Source: Dyadobacter bucti
Lineage (GTDB): Bacteria > Bacteroidota > Bacteroidia > Cytophagales > Spirosomataceae
Assembly (NCBI RefSeq): GCF_005869225.1
Contig: NZ_SWFP01000004.1
Span: 248,001-312,000, forward strand
Reading direction: 5' to 3'
Length of the DNA stretch: 64,000 bases
How positions within the stretch are numbered: the stretch's first letter is position 1; each line of letters opens with the position of its first letter. The translations under genes were made by a program, and so were the position numbers. Shown one piece after another: positions 1 to 9,900 of the stretch. Below the pieces are notes generated by a model that ran no database searches, was not told where the DNA came from, and was given only the letters and a program-made list of their open reading frames with translations.

Positions 1-3000
1 GATATCTTCGTCTGTGGAATAGTTGTAAGTAGCATCCCCCGTCTTATTCAGTCTCCGGTAAACGGAAGGTATGAGCGCATCCACTTTCAGCTTACCGCTC
101 AGTATATGAGGGGCAGTTGAATGCCCTGATTTTCTCGCGACAACGTAGACGATCCCTGCCATGATCTGATCGCCGGGCGTACTGTCCGCCGCTGCATTGA
201 CCATGGCCGTGAGGACTTCGGGCAGCGGGATGACCGGACTGCTGAAACTGGCGTGGATTATCAACCTTTCGGCCTGCTCGCTGAATTGTTTTCCCCCGAT
301 TTCCCTGATACGATCCTGCGCAGTACGATTCATTGCTTCTACAGCTTCTGTCAATGTTTCTCCGGATAAACCGAACAATGCTGATGCCAGTCGGGATACG
401 GGGTCTGCCAGTTCGGGTGGGAGCCCGGCGCGATCAAAATTGATGACATAGGCTTTATCTGCTTCCAGGATATTACGCATCGACAGGATCAGCGAACCGC
501 CGCGGTGCGCCTGCATCAGCGCAACATTTACGGGGTTTCTCATCGCAGCCATCAGCAGTAGTTCTGCATGCAGGACAGATCCGTTCCGGCGGATCGCATC
601 TTTCCTCAACTGGCGGATCTCTGTATCTGATAATGTTCCCCTGGAAACGAACCGCTTGACCATGTTGAAAAAACCGCTGCTCAGGCCGTCGTGTCCCGGA
701 TTGAAGATGTAATTGCCGGTATATGTGGTGCCAGTCGGATCTTGTTCGGCCACGCGTTTTACCGGCTTTCCGTGACCCTGCTGCAGCACGTGTGTCAGTT
801 CATGGGCTAGCAGCTTCCTTCCTTCCGGAGAGACTGGGTCATATTTGCCATGATTGAAAAATATGTGGTTTTCATGTGTGAACGCCTGCGCGTTGGCCTC
901 ACTGGCGAGCGCAACGGCCTCGTTGTCATAATGAACTTTTACCTGAGAAAAATCTGCGCCAAATTGCCGGCCCATTTCCGCTCTGATCTCGATTGGAAGC
1001 GGTAGTCCATGCCCCTTGGCTGCTTCCATTTTATCGGCAAAATCATCCGGCACTGCGTAGCCATGTTCACCGGGTATTTCTTTTTTGAGTACGAGCGGGT
1101 CGCTTGACGAAGGTGCCGGTGTGGAATTTACGGAAGAGGAATTGGCTGCCGGACTGCTTGAACCTCCAGTGCCGTTTGCCGTCGCGTCCAACTCCGCTCT
1201 ATCGCCTGGACCAAGGGTAGGGCGGTAGGTCATAAAGTCGCTGATGATCAGTTGTTTCTCACTGGGATTGAAAGTCGTGTCGATCTGCAGCCACTTTAAA
1301 AAGGCGTTGTATTCCTCTCTTTCGTATTGAATGATCTCTTTCTTTAATAATTCTTTAAGCTCCGGTTTAAGGGTTTTATGTTCGTTTACTACTTTCCACC
1401 CTTGTATCCTTTTGGTAAAATAGTCAGGGCTCATTGTAGAGTTGAAAGCGAATACTTCGTTGATGTGCGCACCGCGATAGGCCGCCGCCAGGCCATCCTT
1501 GATCCTTTTTTCCGTTTTGGCGTTTTCAGCATTGGGATCGGGGCCTTTGCCGTTAATGCCGCTGTCTACCCCGCTTTTGTACGTCTCTTCATCTTTGGCA
1601 TGCTCGTCTATTTTACCTTTCAGGCCGGCACCCACATCATCAGGTTTGAGACTGTTATTTTCTCCGAATTTGAGTGGTACCAGCAGCGCGCCGTCAAACC
1701 AGCTGAAACTATACTCACCTTTCAGATCGTCGGGCTTCCAGGTGTGTTCCCATAATGTGACATCGGTAACCAGCAGGTTGAGATATACTTCCACGCCCAC
1801 TTCCACATCGTAACCAATCTTTGACTTCACATCGAATTCCATTTCAGCGGTTTTGAATTCGAGACCTTTGTCTGCCGAGAATCCTGCCCCTACCTTGGCC
1901 TTTGCAGTGGCATCCAAAGCAGTCAGTTTTAAATTCACGCGGCCTTTGCCCTTGATACCCGCTATCAGAACTTCCAAGCCTGCACTCGCCTCGATAAACG
2001 CATCCACCCCGGCCTTCACGCCCGTGCTCAGCGAGATATCTGAGCTGACCTTGGCTTTGCTCAGGTCGTTTAAGCTTACAGGCTCGAGCGTGACATTCGT
2101 GCCTTTGCCCAACGTAAGCCCTTTGAACTCATAGAATAAACCAACGCCCGCTTTCAACTCCAGTACGACCGAAGCAACGCCGCATGAAGCAACCGGTATT
2201 TTCTGGCCGAACGAAAAGATTTTAAGGGACGGATCGGTCTTCATATTGGCCGATTTTCCATCAACAATGCTTTTATCTTCTTTAACTTCAACCTTTCCCC
2301 CGATGATAATATCGCCGTCTTTCGTGATCTTCACCAGCAGCTTGCCGTCCACCCCTTTTACAATATCCAGGGTTACCTCGCCGGAGGCGTAAAAGGCCAG
2401 TTCTTTGCCGATCCCTTCCGTCTTTTTACCTTCCGCGTCCAGCACGCCGTTGGTTACGCCCAGGTCGAAATCCCCTTTAATTTTGCCTTTTTCAAAATGC
2501 ACTTTGGCCGACACGTCGAATATTCCTTTTGCGAAACCAGCCTTTACTTCGGTGATCTTTAGCCCTCCAATATTGACATTCGGGTTCAGCGTTCCCTTGA
2601 TGCTGACATCCCATCCTGCTTCACCTTTTTCAAAAACCGCCTGCACTTTGGCATCGGATTTCAGTTTGCTGCCGAACTCGATGTCCCCGGCGATCAGGAT
2701 ACCGCCATTATCCTGTTGTTCTACTTTAATACCGATCTCTTTTACCCCGGGAATGTTCAGTTTTGCCTTGCCATCACCACCGACTTTTTCATCTGCGTAT
2801 TTCGCGTTAATGGTAAGTGACTGTACGCCCGGGATCTTTTCTTTCTGTAATGTTACCGAACCGTCAAACTTAAACTCCTTATCGATGTAGGATGCTTTGA
2901 TCTTCGATGTGAAAAGTGCCGGATCGAACTCGAAACTCCCTTCAATACCGAAACCTTTTCCGGAGCTGGCGATGCCTTTCAACTGACCTTTACCAATCTT

Positions 3001-5550
3001 TGTCAGTTCAAAATTCATATTTCCTTCTACGCCCAGCCCCTTTTGTGTACTGGCAAAAATGACCAGACTTACATCGTTAACCACAAAAGGTTTTGGGAAC
3101 TTGTCTTTGAAATCGCCCAGTTCCAGTTCTTTGCTCACGGTGAAATCATCACCGATAAGACTGAAAGATATAGGCGTTTTATCGATGATGGGAATATTGG
3201 TAATGATATTCCCGGTTAAAATAAACCCCTTGGTTTCGTGTAAGCTGAACTCGGTAATCACAATCGGACTGAGACCATTGAACTGAAGAAAACCTTCAAG
3301 GCCTTTGTCTGTGGTGGTATTAAAGTTTAAATAGCCCGCATTGGTCAGGAAAGGAAGTGAAGTGAACGGGACAGTAAATTCTCTGTCCTGCCTTAAAGAC
3401 TTTGTCAGTCTGGTGTTAATTTTGAAAGTGATGGATTTCTGCTGATCATCGAAGCCCGTCAGATCTATGCCGGGCAACCAGTCCTTTTTTGCTTTAAACG
3501 GCAGCTTGATCTTGATCGGCGTACCCCCATCCTTTCTCATGTACAACACGTACTCTTTCCCGACTTCTCCCTGCGACGCCTTGATCTCCTGATCGGTCAT
3601 GCTGCGCAGTTGCTCCAGATGGCTTACATTCTTTATTTCGCTGATCTTCCAATATATCCCGCCCTTGTCACTCCCGGTATGCGGGAGGTCCCATCCGTCA
3701 ATCTGATGAAAGTGCGTTATATATTTTGAATTGAGAGTTTGTCGGGACGGTATGTTCGGATATTTTGTCGTCAATGCGTCCCGTGCCGCGTCCATTCTCC
3801 GAAAACGTTCCCTCATGATGGCACTACCTGAATTGATGTTTGCGTAGGCATCCATCAGTTCAAAATTGTTTTCGGTATTGTCCCCACCCAGCTGAACTTC
3901 TACAATATGGTCCACCTGGTGTATGGTAGGATTGCCGAACCGGCTCCATTTCGGATTGATCGCGGCCTCTTGTATCGTCACCAGGTTTCCAAAGAGGCGG
4001 AAATCAGAGTTTTTTGATTTGAGGAAGTAGATATCCTCATCCCCGTGTTTGGTTTTCTTTTTATCGGTCAGCCAGGAACCGGTTTTATTAAATACGTCTT
4101 TACGGACAAATTTATCCCATACTTCATTATGGTTCCATGCTGCCGGACGTGGTGACAATGAATGTAAAGGTGTCGCGAACTTTTCTTTGTTTCTGTTTTT
4201 AAAAGCCGGCAGTTTGACCTTGTCCACATGAAATTCCTTGGCAGTCTCATTAAAGTCCGGAACCGGTGGCGTGGTAGTGGCTGTTTGCGTATTGGTTCCA
4301 TTCCCGTTTCTCTGCACTATTTTCCGCTGTGCCGAGGCGCCCTGCTGTATCGTATGCGTCAGCTCATGTGCCAGCAAATGCTGCCCATCCTTACTCGCCG
4401 GATTGTATTTGTCCCGGTTGAAATAGATATCCTTTCCATGCGTAAAAGCCTGCGCGTTGAGCGCGTTGCTCATATCCGCAGACGAATGATCGTGATGTAT
4501 GCGCACATCGCTGAAATCGGCCCCCATGGCCGAACCCATGGAGCTTTGCAGCTTCCCGGGAAGCGGGGCGCCCTTGCCTTTGCTGGCGGAAATAGACTGT
4601 TCTACCGAAGCGGGGGCGGTGGCAGGCTCACCATTCCCTTTGCGCTGCAATTTTGATTTTTTCTGAACGGCACCACCCGAGCCGAATGCGGTGAAAAAAC
4701 CCGTATAGGTGCTCAGAGGCCTGGTGTTTTCTTTCACCTCGCTGTATAATCCGCTGTTTCCGTCAATGCTGTGCACATTATTGCCATCCACTTTTACAAT
4801 GATGCAATGGTGCTGATAGGGCTGGTCTATATAACCAATATCACCTGGTTGAGGACTGGTTGTCTGTTGCAGCGTCCCGAAAGCCGAAACTCCCTTCCCG
4901 ATCTGCCAGGTCCCGATATCTTTCCCGGCCCGTTTGTGCGCCCAAACGGAGAATATGCCACACCAGGAGGGCATTTTTACGCCCGCAGTCTGAATCACCG
5001 AATCGTCCCAGACGCCCGGTGCCGCTAAATGGAAAATGTCGAGCAAATGTTTCGCCCCGACCCGCTGACTTCCCTCTGCATGCTTGGCCTCGATCTTCCC
5101 GATCATCGACCTGGCAGCCGCCACTATGGATTCACGCGAGCCGTTTCCGTCAATATCTTCTCCCAGCCGTTGTATGCCTGCGGGTTTCAGAAACACGTAA
5201 TCGCCTTCTTCACGCTCTCTGCCAGTTTGCGATGGTTCTTTTTTGGTTTGGACTGATGCTCCGTTCGGGATCGTGCTCACGGCCTTATCAGCCATCTGAT
5301 CGGCCTCCAGTTCATAAGGATCGTCTGGTGCACCCACTGCCAATTTGGCCTGCACGTGATCTGCGACCTGCTCGGCTTCCTGTTCCAGCGCGTCATCTGC
5401 TTTTCCGATCGCCAGTTTTGTTTGTATTTCATTGTTGTGTGCAAAAAATGAAGCGGCCGCCGGAGCAGTGCCGCCGTTCTTTTCAAAAAACGGCGTGCTG
5501 CTTTTCGAAGCGGCTGAGGAGGATCGTGCTATTTCAGAAATTTTACCCAT
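1..5550 (-). CDS. Giant multidomain eCIS-associated protein with two DUF4157 HELTH domains (partial, runs off left edge)
   Basis: The frame opens at the ATG at 5550 and stays open to base 1, giving at least 1850 residues; the C-terminus is outside the window. Residues about 45-88 carry two copies of the KLAxGxxDDxxExEAxxxAD motif seen in DUF4157 proteins. Residues 140-290 look like a CHAP/NlpC-type cysteine amidase, with Cys197 in PSWCGIFSVW and His247/248 in QPYQHHCIIV. A first DUF4157 (eCIS core) domain ends in HELTH at residues 395-399. A VDHIVEVQLGG motif (His548) resembles HNH-type nuclease motifs found in such proteins. Residues about 690-1400 are alternating beta-hairpin repeats rich in Gly, Lys and Asp. 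A second DUF4157 domain has HELTH at 1583-1587. All three motif positions were checked to lie in one frame. As the last eCIS gene seen, it is probably a cargo or effector, which is inference. DUF4157 is known to be strongly associated with eCIS loci. Confidence 0.85.
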   Translation of the reverse strand, partial: MGKISEIARSSSAASKSSTPFFEKNGGTAPAAASFFAHNNEIQTKLAIGKADDALEQEAEQVADHVQAKLAVGAPDDPYELEADQMADKAVSTIPNGASVQTKKEPSQTGREREEGDYVFLKPAGIQRLGEDIDGNGSRESIVAAARSMIGKIEAKHAEGSQRVGAKHLLDIFHLAAPGVWDDSVIQTAGVKMPSWCGIFSVWAHKRAGKDIGTWQIGKGVSAFGTLQQTTSPQPGDIGYIDQPYQHHCIIVKVDGNNVHSIDGNSGLYSEVKENTRPLSTYTGFFTAFGSGGAVQKKSKLQRKGNGEPATAPASVEQSISASKGKGAPLPGKLQSSMGSAMGADFSDVRIHHDHSSADMSNALNAQAFTHGKDIYFNRDKYNPASKDGQHLLAHELTHTIQQGASAQRKIVQRNGNGTNTQTATTTPPVPDFNETAKEFHVDKVKLPAFKNRNKEKFATPLHSLSPRPAAWNHNEVWDKFVRKDVFNKTGSWLTDKKKTKHGDEDIYFLKSKNSDFRLFGNLVTIQEAAINPKWSRFGNPTIHQVDHIVEVQLGGDNTENNFELMDAYANINSGSAIMRERFRRMDAARDALTTKYPNIPSRQTLNSKYITHFHQIDGWDLPHTGSDKGGIYWKISEIKNVSHLEQLRSMTDQEIKASQGEVGKEYVLYMRKDGGTPIKIKLPFKAKKDWLPGIDLTGFDDQQKSITFKINTRLTKSLRQDREFTVPFTSLPFLTNAGYLNFNTTTDKGLEGFLQFNGLSPIVITEFSLHETKGFILTGNIITNIPIIDKTPISFSLIGDDFTVSKELELGDFKDKFPKPFVVNDVSLVIFASTQKGLGVEGNMNFELTKIGKGQLKGIASSGKGFGIEGSFEFDPALFTSKIKASYIDKEFKFDGSVTLQKEKIPGVQSLTINAKYADEKVGGDGKAKLNIPGVKEIGIKVEQQDNGGILIAGDIEFGSKLKSDAKVQAVFEKGEAGWDVSIKGTLNPNVNIGGLKITEVKAGFAKGIFDVSAKVHFEKGKIKGDFDLGVTNGVLDAEGKKTEGIGKELAFYASGEVTLDIVKGVDGKLLVKITKDGDIIIGGKVEVKEDKSIVDGKSANMKTDPSLKIFSFGQKIPVASCGVASVVLELKAGVGLFYEFKGLTLGKGTNVTLEPVSLNDLSKAKVSSDISLSTGVKAGVDAFIEASAGLEVLIAGIKGKGRVNLKLTALDATAKAKVGAGFSADKGLEFKTAEMEFDVKSKIGYDVEVGVEVYLNLLVTDVTLWEHTWKPDDLKGEYSFSWFDGALLVPLKFGENNSLKPDDVGAGLKGKIDEHAKDEETYKSGVDSGINGKGPDPNAENAKTEKRIKDGLAAAYRGAHINEVFAFNSTMSPDYFTKRIQGWKVVNEHKTLKPELKELLKKEIIQYEREEYNAFLKWLQIDTTFNPSEKQLIISDFMTYRPTLGPGDRAELDATANGTGGSSSPAANSSSVNSTPAPSSSDPLVLKKEIPGEHGYAVPDDFADKMEAAKGHGLPLPIEIRAEMGRQFGADFSQVKVHYDNEAVALASEANAQAFTHENHIFFNHGKYDPVSPEGRKLLAHELTHVLQQGHGKPVKRVAEQDPTGTTYTGNYIFNPGHDGLSSGFFNMVKRFVSRGTLSDTEIRQLRKDAIRRNGSVLHAELLLMAAMRNPVNVALMQAHRGGSLILSMRNILEADKAYVINFDRAGLPPELADPVSRLASALFGLSGETLTEAVEAMNRTAQDRIREIGGKQFSEQAERLIIHASFSSPVIPLPEVLTAMVNAAADSTPGDQIMAGIVYVVARKSGHSTAPHILSGKLKVDALIPSVYRRLNKTGDATYNYSTDEDI

Positions 5551-5558
5551 AAGAACTT

Positions 5559-6839
5559 TTATCTCCAATCCACACGGATCAATTTTTCAAGCCAGGGGAG
5601 TTTGATCAGACTTAAATTCCAGGGGAGCTGGTCCAGTAACATATCAATGCTTTTGGACTCTATCCTGAACGTTATCCCGTTTTCACCAAACTGCAGCTTT
5701 CCATTTCTTGCCAGAAAACCTTCCCTCAGACCTTCCGGGGACGTATTATGGATGATCTCCCACTGTTCAATGGCTGCATGCATCATGTTCAGGCCTTCTT
5801 CTTTTTCAGCGTCTGTCAGAAAAAACGACTCATCGCCGACGGTTTCTTCGGGTCGCATTCCGCAAAGTACCTTAGGCACAACCAGCTCATGGTCAGTTGC
5901 CGCCGTTTTACCTGTCGCAATGAAATACAGTAACACTATTGCTTTCCCCCGGCAATCATGATCCCTGAAATCCCCGTTGTCCAGCAAGTGCAGGCGGTTG
6001 AAAAGCTGTGTAAAAAATACATGGAGCAGGACCAACCCCGCATACTGACAGAACAGTCCTTCCTGAGTGATTTCCTGGTGGTCCGGGATAGCTGATACGG
6101 CTGGTGTCCGGTTTTTTTGCGGTGCTGTGTCAGCCATATTGATCTCAGCTTTCCCGGCGGCATATTGCGTTAATACGCTTTTCCAGATCTGTTGTGTTTT
6201 AATCTGTTCTGCAACAGGGCTGGCGTCAAATTGTTTCGCTAGCTCTCTCACCATTTCAACGAGGTCGGGGTGCCGCCTGGCTGTGATGATCTCTACCAGC
6301 TTTTGCAGGAATTCTTCACGGTGCTCCCGAACGAGCCTGGCCAGAAACCAGGGGTTAGCGGTGATCAATGCCCTGGTTTTGCTGATCATTACATGGTCAA
6401 TAGCCAGTTGATGGAGCACGTGTTCAGGCCATTTTTCGTCAAAAGTGACTATTTCCCAGGGGAGCACACCTTTTTCCATGTAATGCAGCCAGTGCATACA
6501 GGCGTTCTCTTCCCGAGTGCTATGCTTTACAAAAACACTGGGGGCAGACTCACTTCCGGATTGGGAAAGTGTCTTCGCGAGCGTCTTTTTAACGATCTGA
6601 TAAACAGCGTCGGCGCCAAGTGTGAAGCAGTTGTCTTTCCAGCCGAGATCGCCCAGGTCAACCTCGAACCGGTCGATATGGGTAATCTCATTTTCGGAAG
6701 ACAGTTCATCAAACAGTTTTTCCAGAGCGGGTGCGATACACTGGTAATAGTAATCACTGCTTTGCCGCTGGACAGCGAACGCATCCTGGCCCGCATCCAG
6801 TTGTAACATGATCACCTGTTTTCTGATCAAATGCTTCAT
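5559..6839 (-). CDS. Contractile injection system tape measure protein
   Basis: The product has 426 residues. Its start, with an early EITHIDRFEVDLGDLGW segment, matches the CIS tape-measure family (CIS_TMP), in which an IDRLxIDLG motif is typical and the N-terminal part repeats later in the protein. The family sets tube length and usually lies between the baseplate genes and the ATPase or DUF4157 genes. Here it sits 73 bp after the second large baseplate gene and 8 bp before the giant DUF4157 gene. There is no signal peptide or membrane helix, as expected for a particle built in the cytoplasm. The assignment rests on motif and position; structural tape-measure function is inferred from the family. 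Confidence 0.7.
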   Translation of the reverse strand: MKHLIRKQVIMLQLDAGQDAFAVQRQSSDYYYQCIAPALEKLFDELSSENEITHIDRFEVDLGDLGWKDNCFTLGADAVYQIVKKTLAKTLSQSGSESAPSVFVKHSTREENACMHWLHYMEKGVLPWEIVTFDEKWPEHVLHQLAIDHVMISKTRALITANPWFLARLVREHREEFLQKLVEIITARRHPDLVEMVRELAKQFDASPVAEQIKTQQIWKSVLTQYAAGKAEINMADTAPQKNRTPAVSAIPDHQEITQEGLFCQYAGLVLLHVFFTQLFNRLHLLDNGDFRDHDCRGKAIVLLYFIATGKTAATDHELVVPKVLCGMRPEETVGDESFFLTDAEKEEGLNMMHAAIEQWEIIHNTSPEGLREGFLARNGKLQFGENGITFRIESKSIDMLLDQLPWNLSLIKLPWLEKLIRVDWR

Positions 6840-6912
6840 TCCTGACTATCGTTTTCCTGTGTTGCCAGCGGGTACTTATTTTACACTGGTATCTTCGACT
6901 GCAATCCTGGGA

Positions 6913-9900
6913 TCACTTAGGCGGTTGACGCTTCGTTTTCCGGGTTGCTTCCTTTTGTTTTTCATCTTTTTTACCCAATGGCTGTTCCTTTGGCCGGTCT
7001 TTGGGTTCTTCATTAGGCTGATCTTTTGGTTCCTCCCGGGGTTTCTCCGCCGGATCCCTTTCTTTCCTGCCGCAGTAATCCTCGAAGCAATAGATCTCAT
7101 TGATCTGGTCGACGAACCCGAGCGGCCGTAGGATCCGGTCTTTTTTATCCCAGCAGTCCGGTTTCGCCGGCTTGGGATCTTTACAGGGAAGACATTCCGA
7201 GCATTCGGGAAGGCAATCGTAGTACGTGTTGAAAAGCAGATCGATCAAGTAGCAGAGTGAAAAATTGGTATTGCAAGCCGCATATCCTGCTATCCATCTC
7301 TGCCAGTCGAACATGGTGGATTCGAGCCGGCAAAAATCAAAAGGCCTGAGCCAGATAATCCTCAGCAGCACATGTGCCGGTGCTTCGCGGTACAATAATT
7401 TCTCAAATAAAAGCCGCTGTTTTTCGTCCCTGAACCTTTTCCCCCAAGCTGGCAGGAATATCGTTGCGATGAATGAATAGGGGTCGGTGCCGGGTTTGAA
7501 ACAAACGTGCAGATCTCTGCCCTCACATTCCGTGTCCTCCTGCACCCAATGCGGGAAATCGCAGTCTGAACCACAAGCGGCCAGCTCGCGTCTGCACCTG
7601 CAGTCTTCCTCCTTGAACGGGCGGAGCAGGATATGCTCGATCAGGTGCAAACCCTGGATATTGATCAGCCTGTTGGCCCGGTCCACTGCTTCGCAATCCG
7701 CCTTCATGGTTGGATAGCATTGCGGATTGATGGCAATGATGTCGGATTCAAAAGGGTTTTGATTACTTCCTATTAACGACGGATTGAAACTATGGAGGGC
7801 GATGCCGTAGCTTTTATCGGTGCAGTCGAAAACGAGCCGGTAGTCTTTCTTTTCTTTAAGGATATTCCAGGCTTCCTGCAGTGCCGAGGCGGCCAGGCTG
7901 CAACTAGTAAAACAGCATACGCTTTTCCAGGCGATATGGCATAACCCTTTTCCTTCACTTTTACCGCATTCACTGAATCCCGGATATTTGATCTCGATAC
8001 AATACTTGAACCTTTCCGGCTCGCCTTTGGGTGTTTTTAGCTTTGTTCTGACAATAGGGAAGTAGCAAGCCCAGTTGGCCAGTTCTTTTTCCCACGCCTT
8101 GATCCATTCGGCAGCCTCGTCATCGGAAAGCCCGGTTCTTTTTTCAATCGACCGGATGGTGATGTTCTGAGACAGTGTTTTTGTTAAAAAACCGATTTTG
8201 GGACTGTATGAAGTGTTGCTGTCGTCTTTTGCCAGGAGTTCGGCAAGCGTGATGAAGATATCGCACCGGTCCTGACCGGGGATATTGTCGAGGTCGAGCC
8301 TGGCGAACGGCTTGCCCTCGGCGTCGAACAGATCTCCATTGATATGAAAGAAATAGGATTGTTTGGCGACAAAATCAGATCCCGTTTTGAACAGTTCGTT
8401 GACTGCTTTTTTCCTGATTTCCTCTGAATCGTACTGACAGGGATGTTCCAGCAATCCACGTCCGCAGGTCACATAGAATGAAAAGCATTCTTTGTTGCGC
8501 TGGTATGTCCAGAATGCCTTTTCTCCCTGGGCAGCGCAGATAAATTTTTCAATTCCCAGTGGCCCCCAGGCGTCCTCCATTGTTTGAAAAACATCGGTAC
8601 TTTGGGCCAGCACTTCGCGCATGAAAATCCTGAAAGAGAACTGATGGACAAAATGATCTTTTCTGAACTGACCGGTGCACGCGCAATCTGCATCATAATT
8701 GCCCGGATAATTTACCAGCATATTAAAAAATGCAAATTCTTCGAAGAGCTCCTCTTTGGTGTCGAAATGCGTTGTACTGATCCAGTTGCCCTGGATATTG
8801 TCGTCCAACGGCAGATTGAAATAGTATTTGATATTCTCCGGTTTGTTTTCTTCCCCCGGCTCAGGCTTTTCGTAATCCGTGCAATAGATTGATGCATACT
8901 GAATGGAAGTGATATCGATCTTCCTGAAAGGATAAAGCGCCAATTGTTTAACGAGCTCATCCAGCCAGGCGGCCCCAAAAACGTTTTCCAGGATCACTAG
9001 GGTCTCTTCCGGGATAAAGGCGATCGTTTTGTCGGAAGCAGGTTCGCTGCCGGAGATGATATACGTTCCGTAATTTGATTTTTCCGCTGCGTAGGTCAGC
9101 AGGTCGATCAGATTGTTTTCAAAGGCCAGCATTGCTTCCTCCGCCGAGCCATATTTTTCTATGCCAATGAACAGGCTCAGCTCACCGGATATCCCTTGCA
9201 GATTATTGACAGGAACTACGAAACTGAAAACCCCCTGACTTACCTCCTTGAAATGGTCCTGTTCAAAATTTATCCGAGGAATGCGATCGATCAATTTCCT
9301 TGTGAACTCCGACAACGGCACCCGTGCGGCCAGCGCAGCGGCTTTGTCATTGAAATTCATGGAAAACATAGCGGGTACATGCTCCTTATCCACCAGCCTG
9401 TACACGTAGCCTAGTTTGTTTTCTTTATCGTTGTTGGTGCTGAAAAGGGCCTTTTTACCGGATCCCGCGGCTTTCAGAAAGTCTGTTCCTTTGAGCAGGG
9501 GATCAAAAAAGTAGGTTTCGTCAAATGGCTCTACCACGAAATGGCAGAGGCGATTCTTTTTACCGGAGTAAATCCCCGCAATCGCCTTCACTTTCTTCTC
9601 GAACCCGGAAACATTGTGATTGATCAGCCCGTCCAGCAAGTAATTATATGCACGTCCACGGTTCCGGCTCAGGTCGGGATATTGGGAGAGGTAGTTTTCG
9701 GCGGCATAAATGTCGCTGACACCCGTGGCGGATTTCCAGTTGTAGATCACAAAGTCGGAAAACTGCTCTGCAAATCTTGACAACAAATGAGTTAGAAACC
9801 CTGTCCTACGTTTCTGGTACAGATCTTCATCTTCCACCAGGATACCCAGGTAATCGGTATAGGTGATGAGATTTAATTCCAGGTTGAAAGTGAACTGACT

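Noticed and set aside
197-3286. Several plus-strand frames of 75-161 codons
   Set aside because: They lie antisense to the giant DUF4157 gene, whose frame is continuous and has family motifs; the plus frames show no family features.
4860-5552. Plus-strand frame of 230 codons
   Set aside because: Arg/Pro/Ser-rich composition typical of an antisense shadow; it covers the CHAP-like N-terminus of the giant protein.
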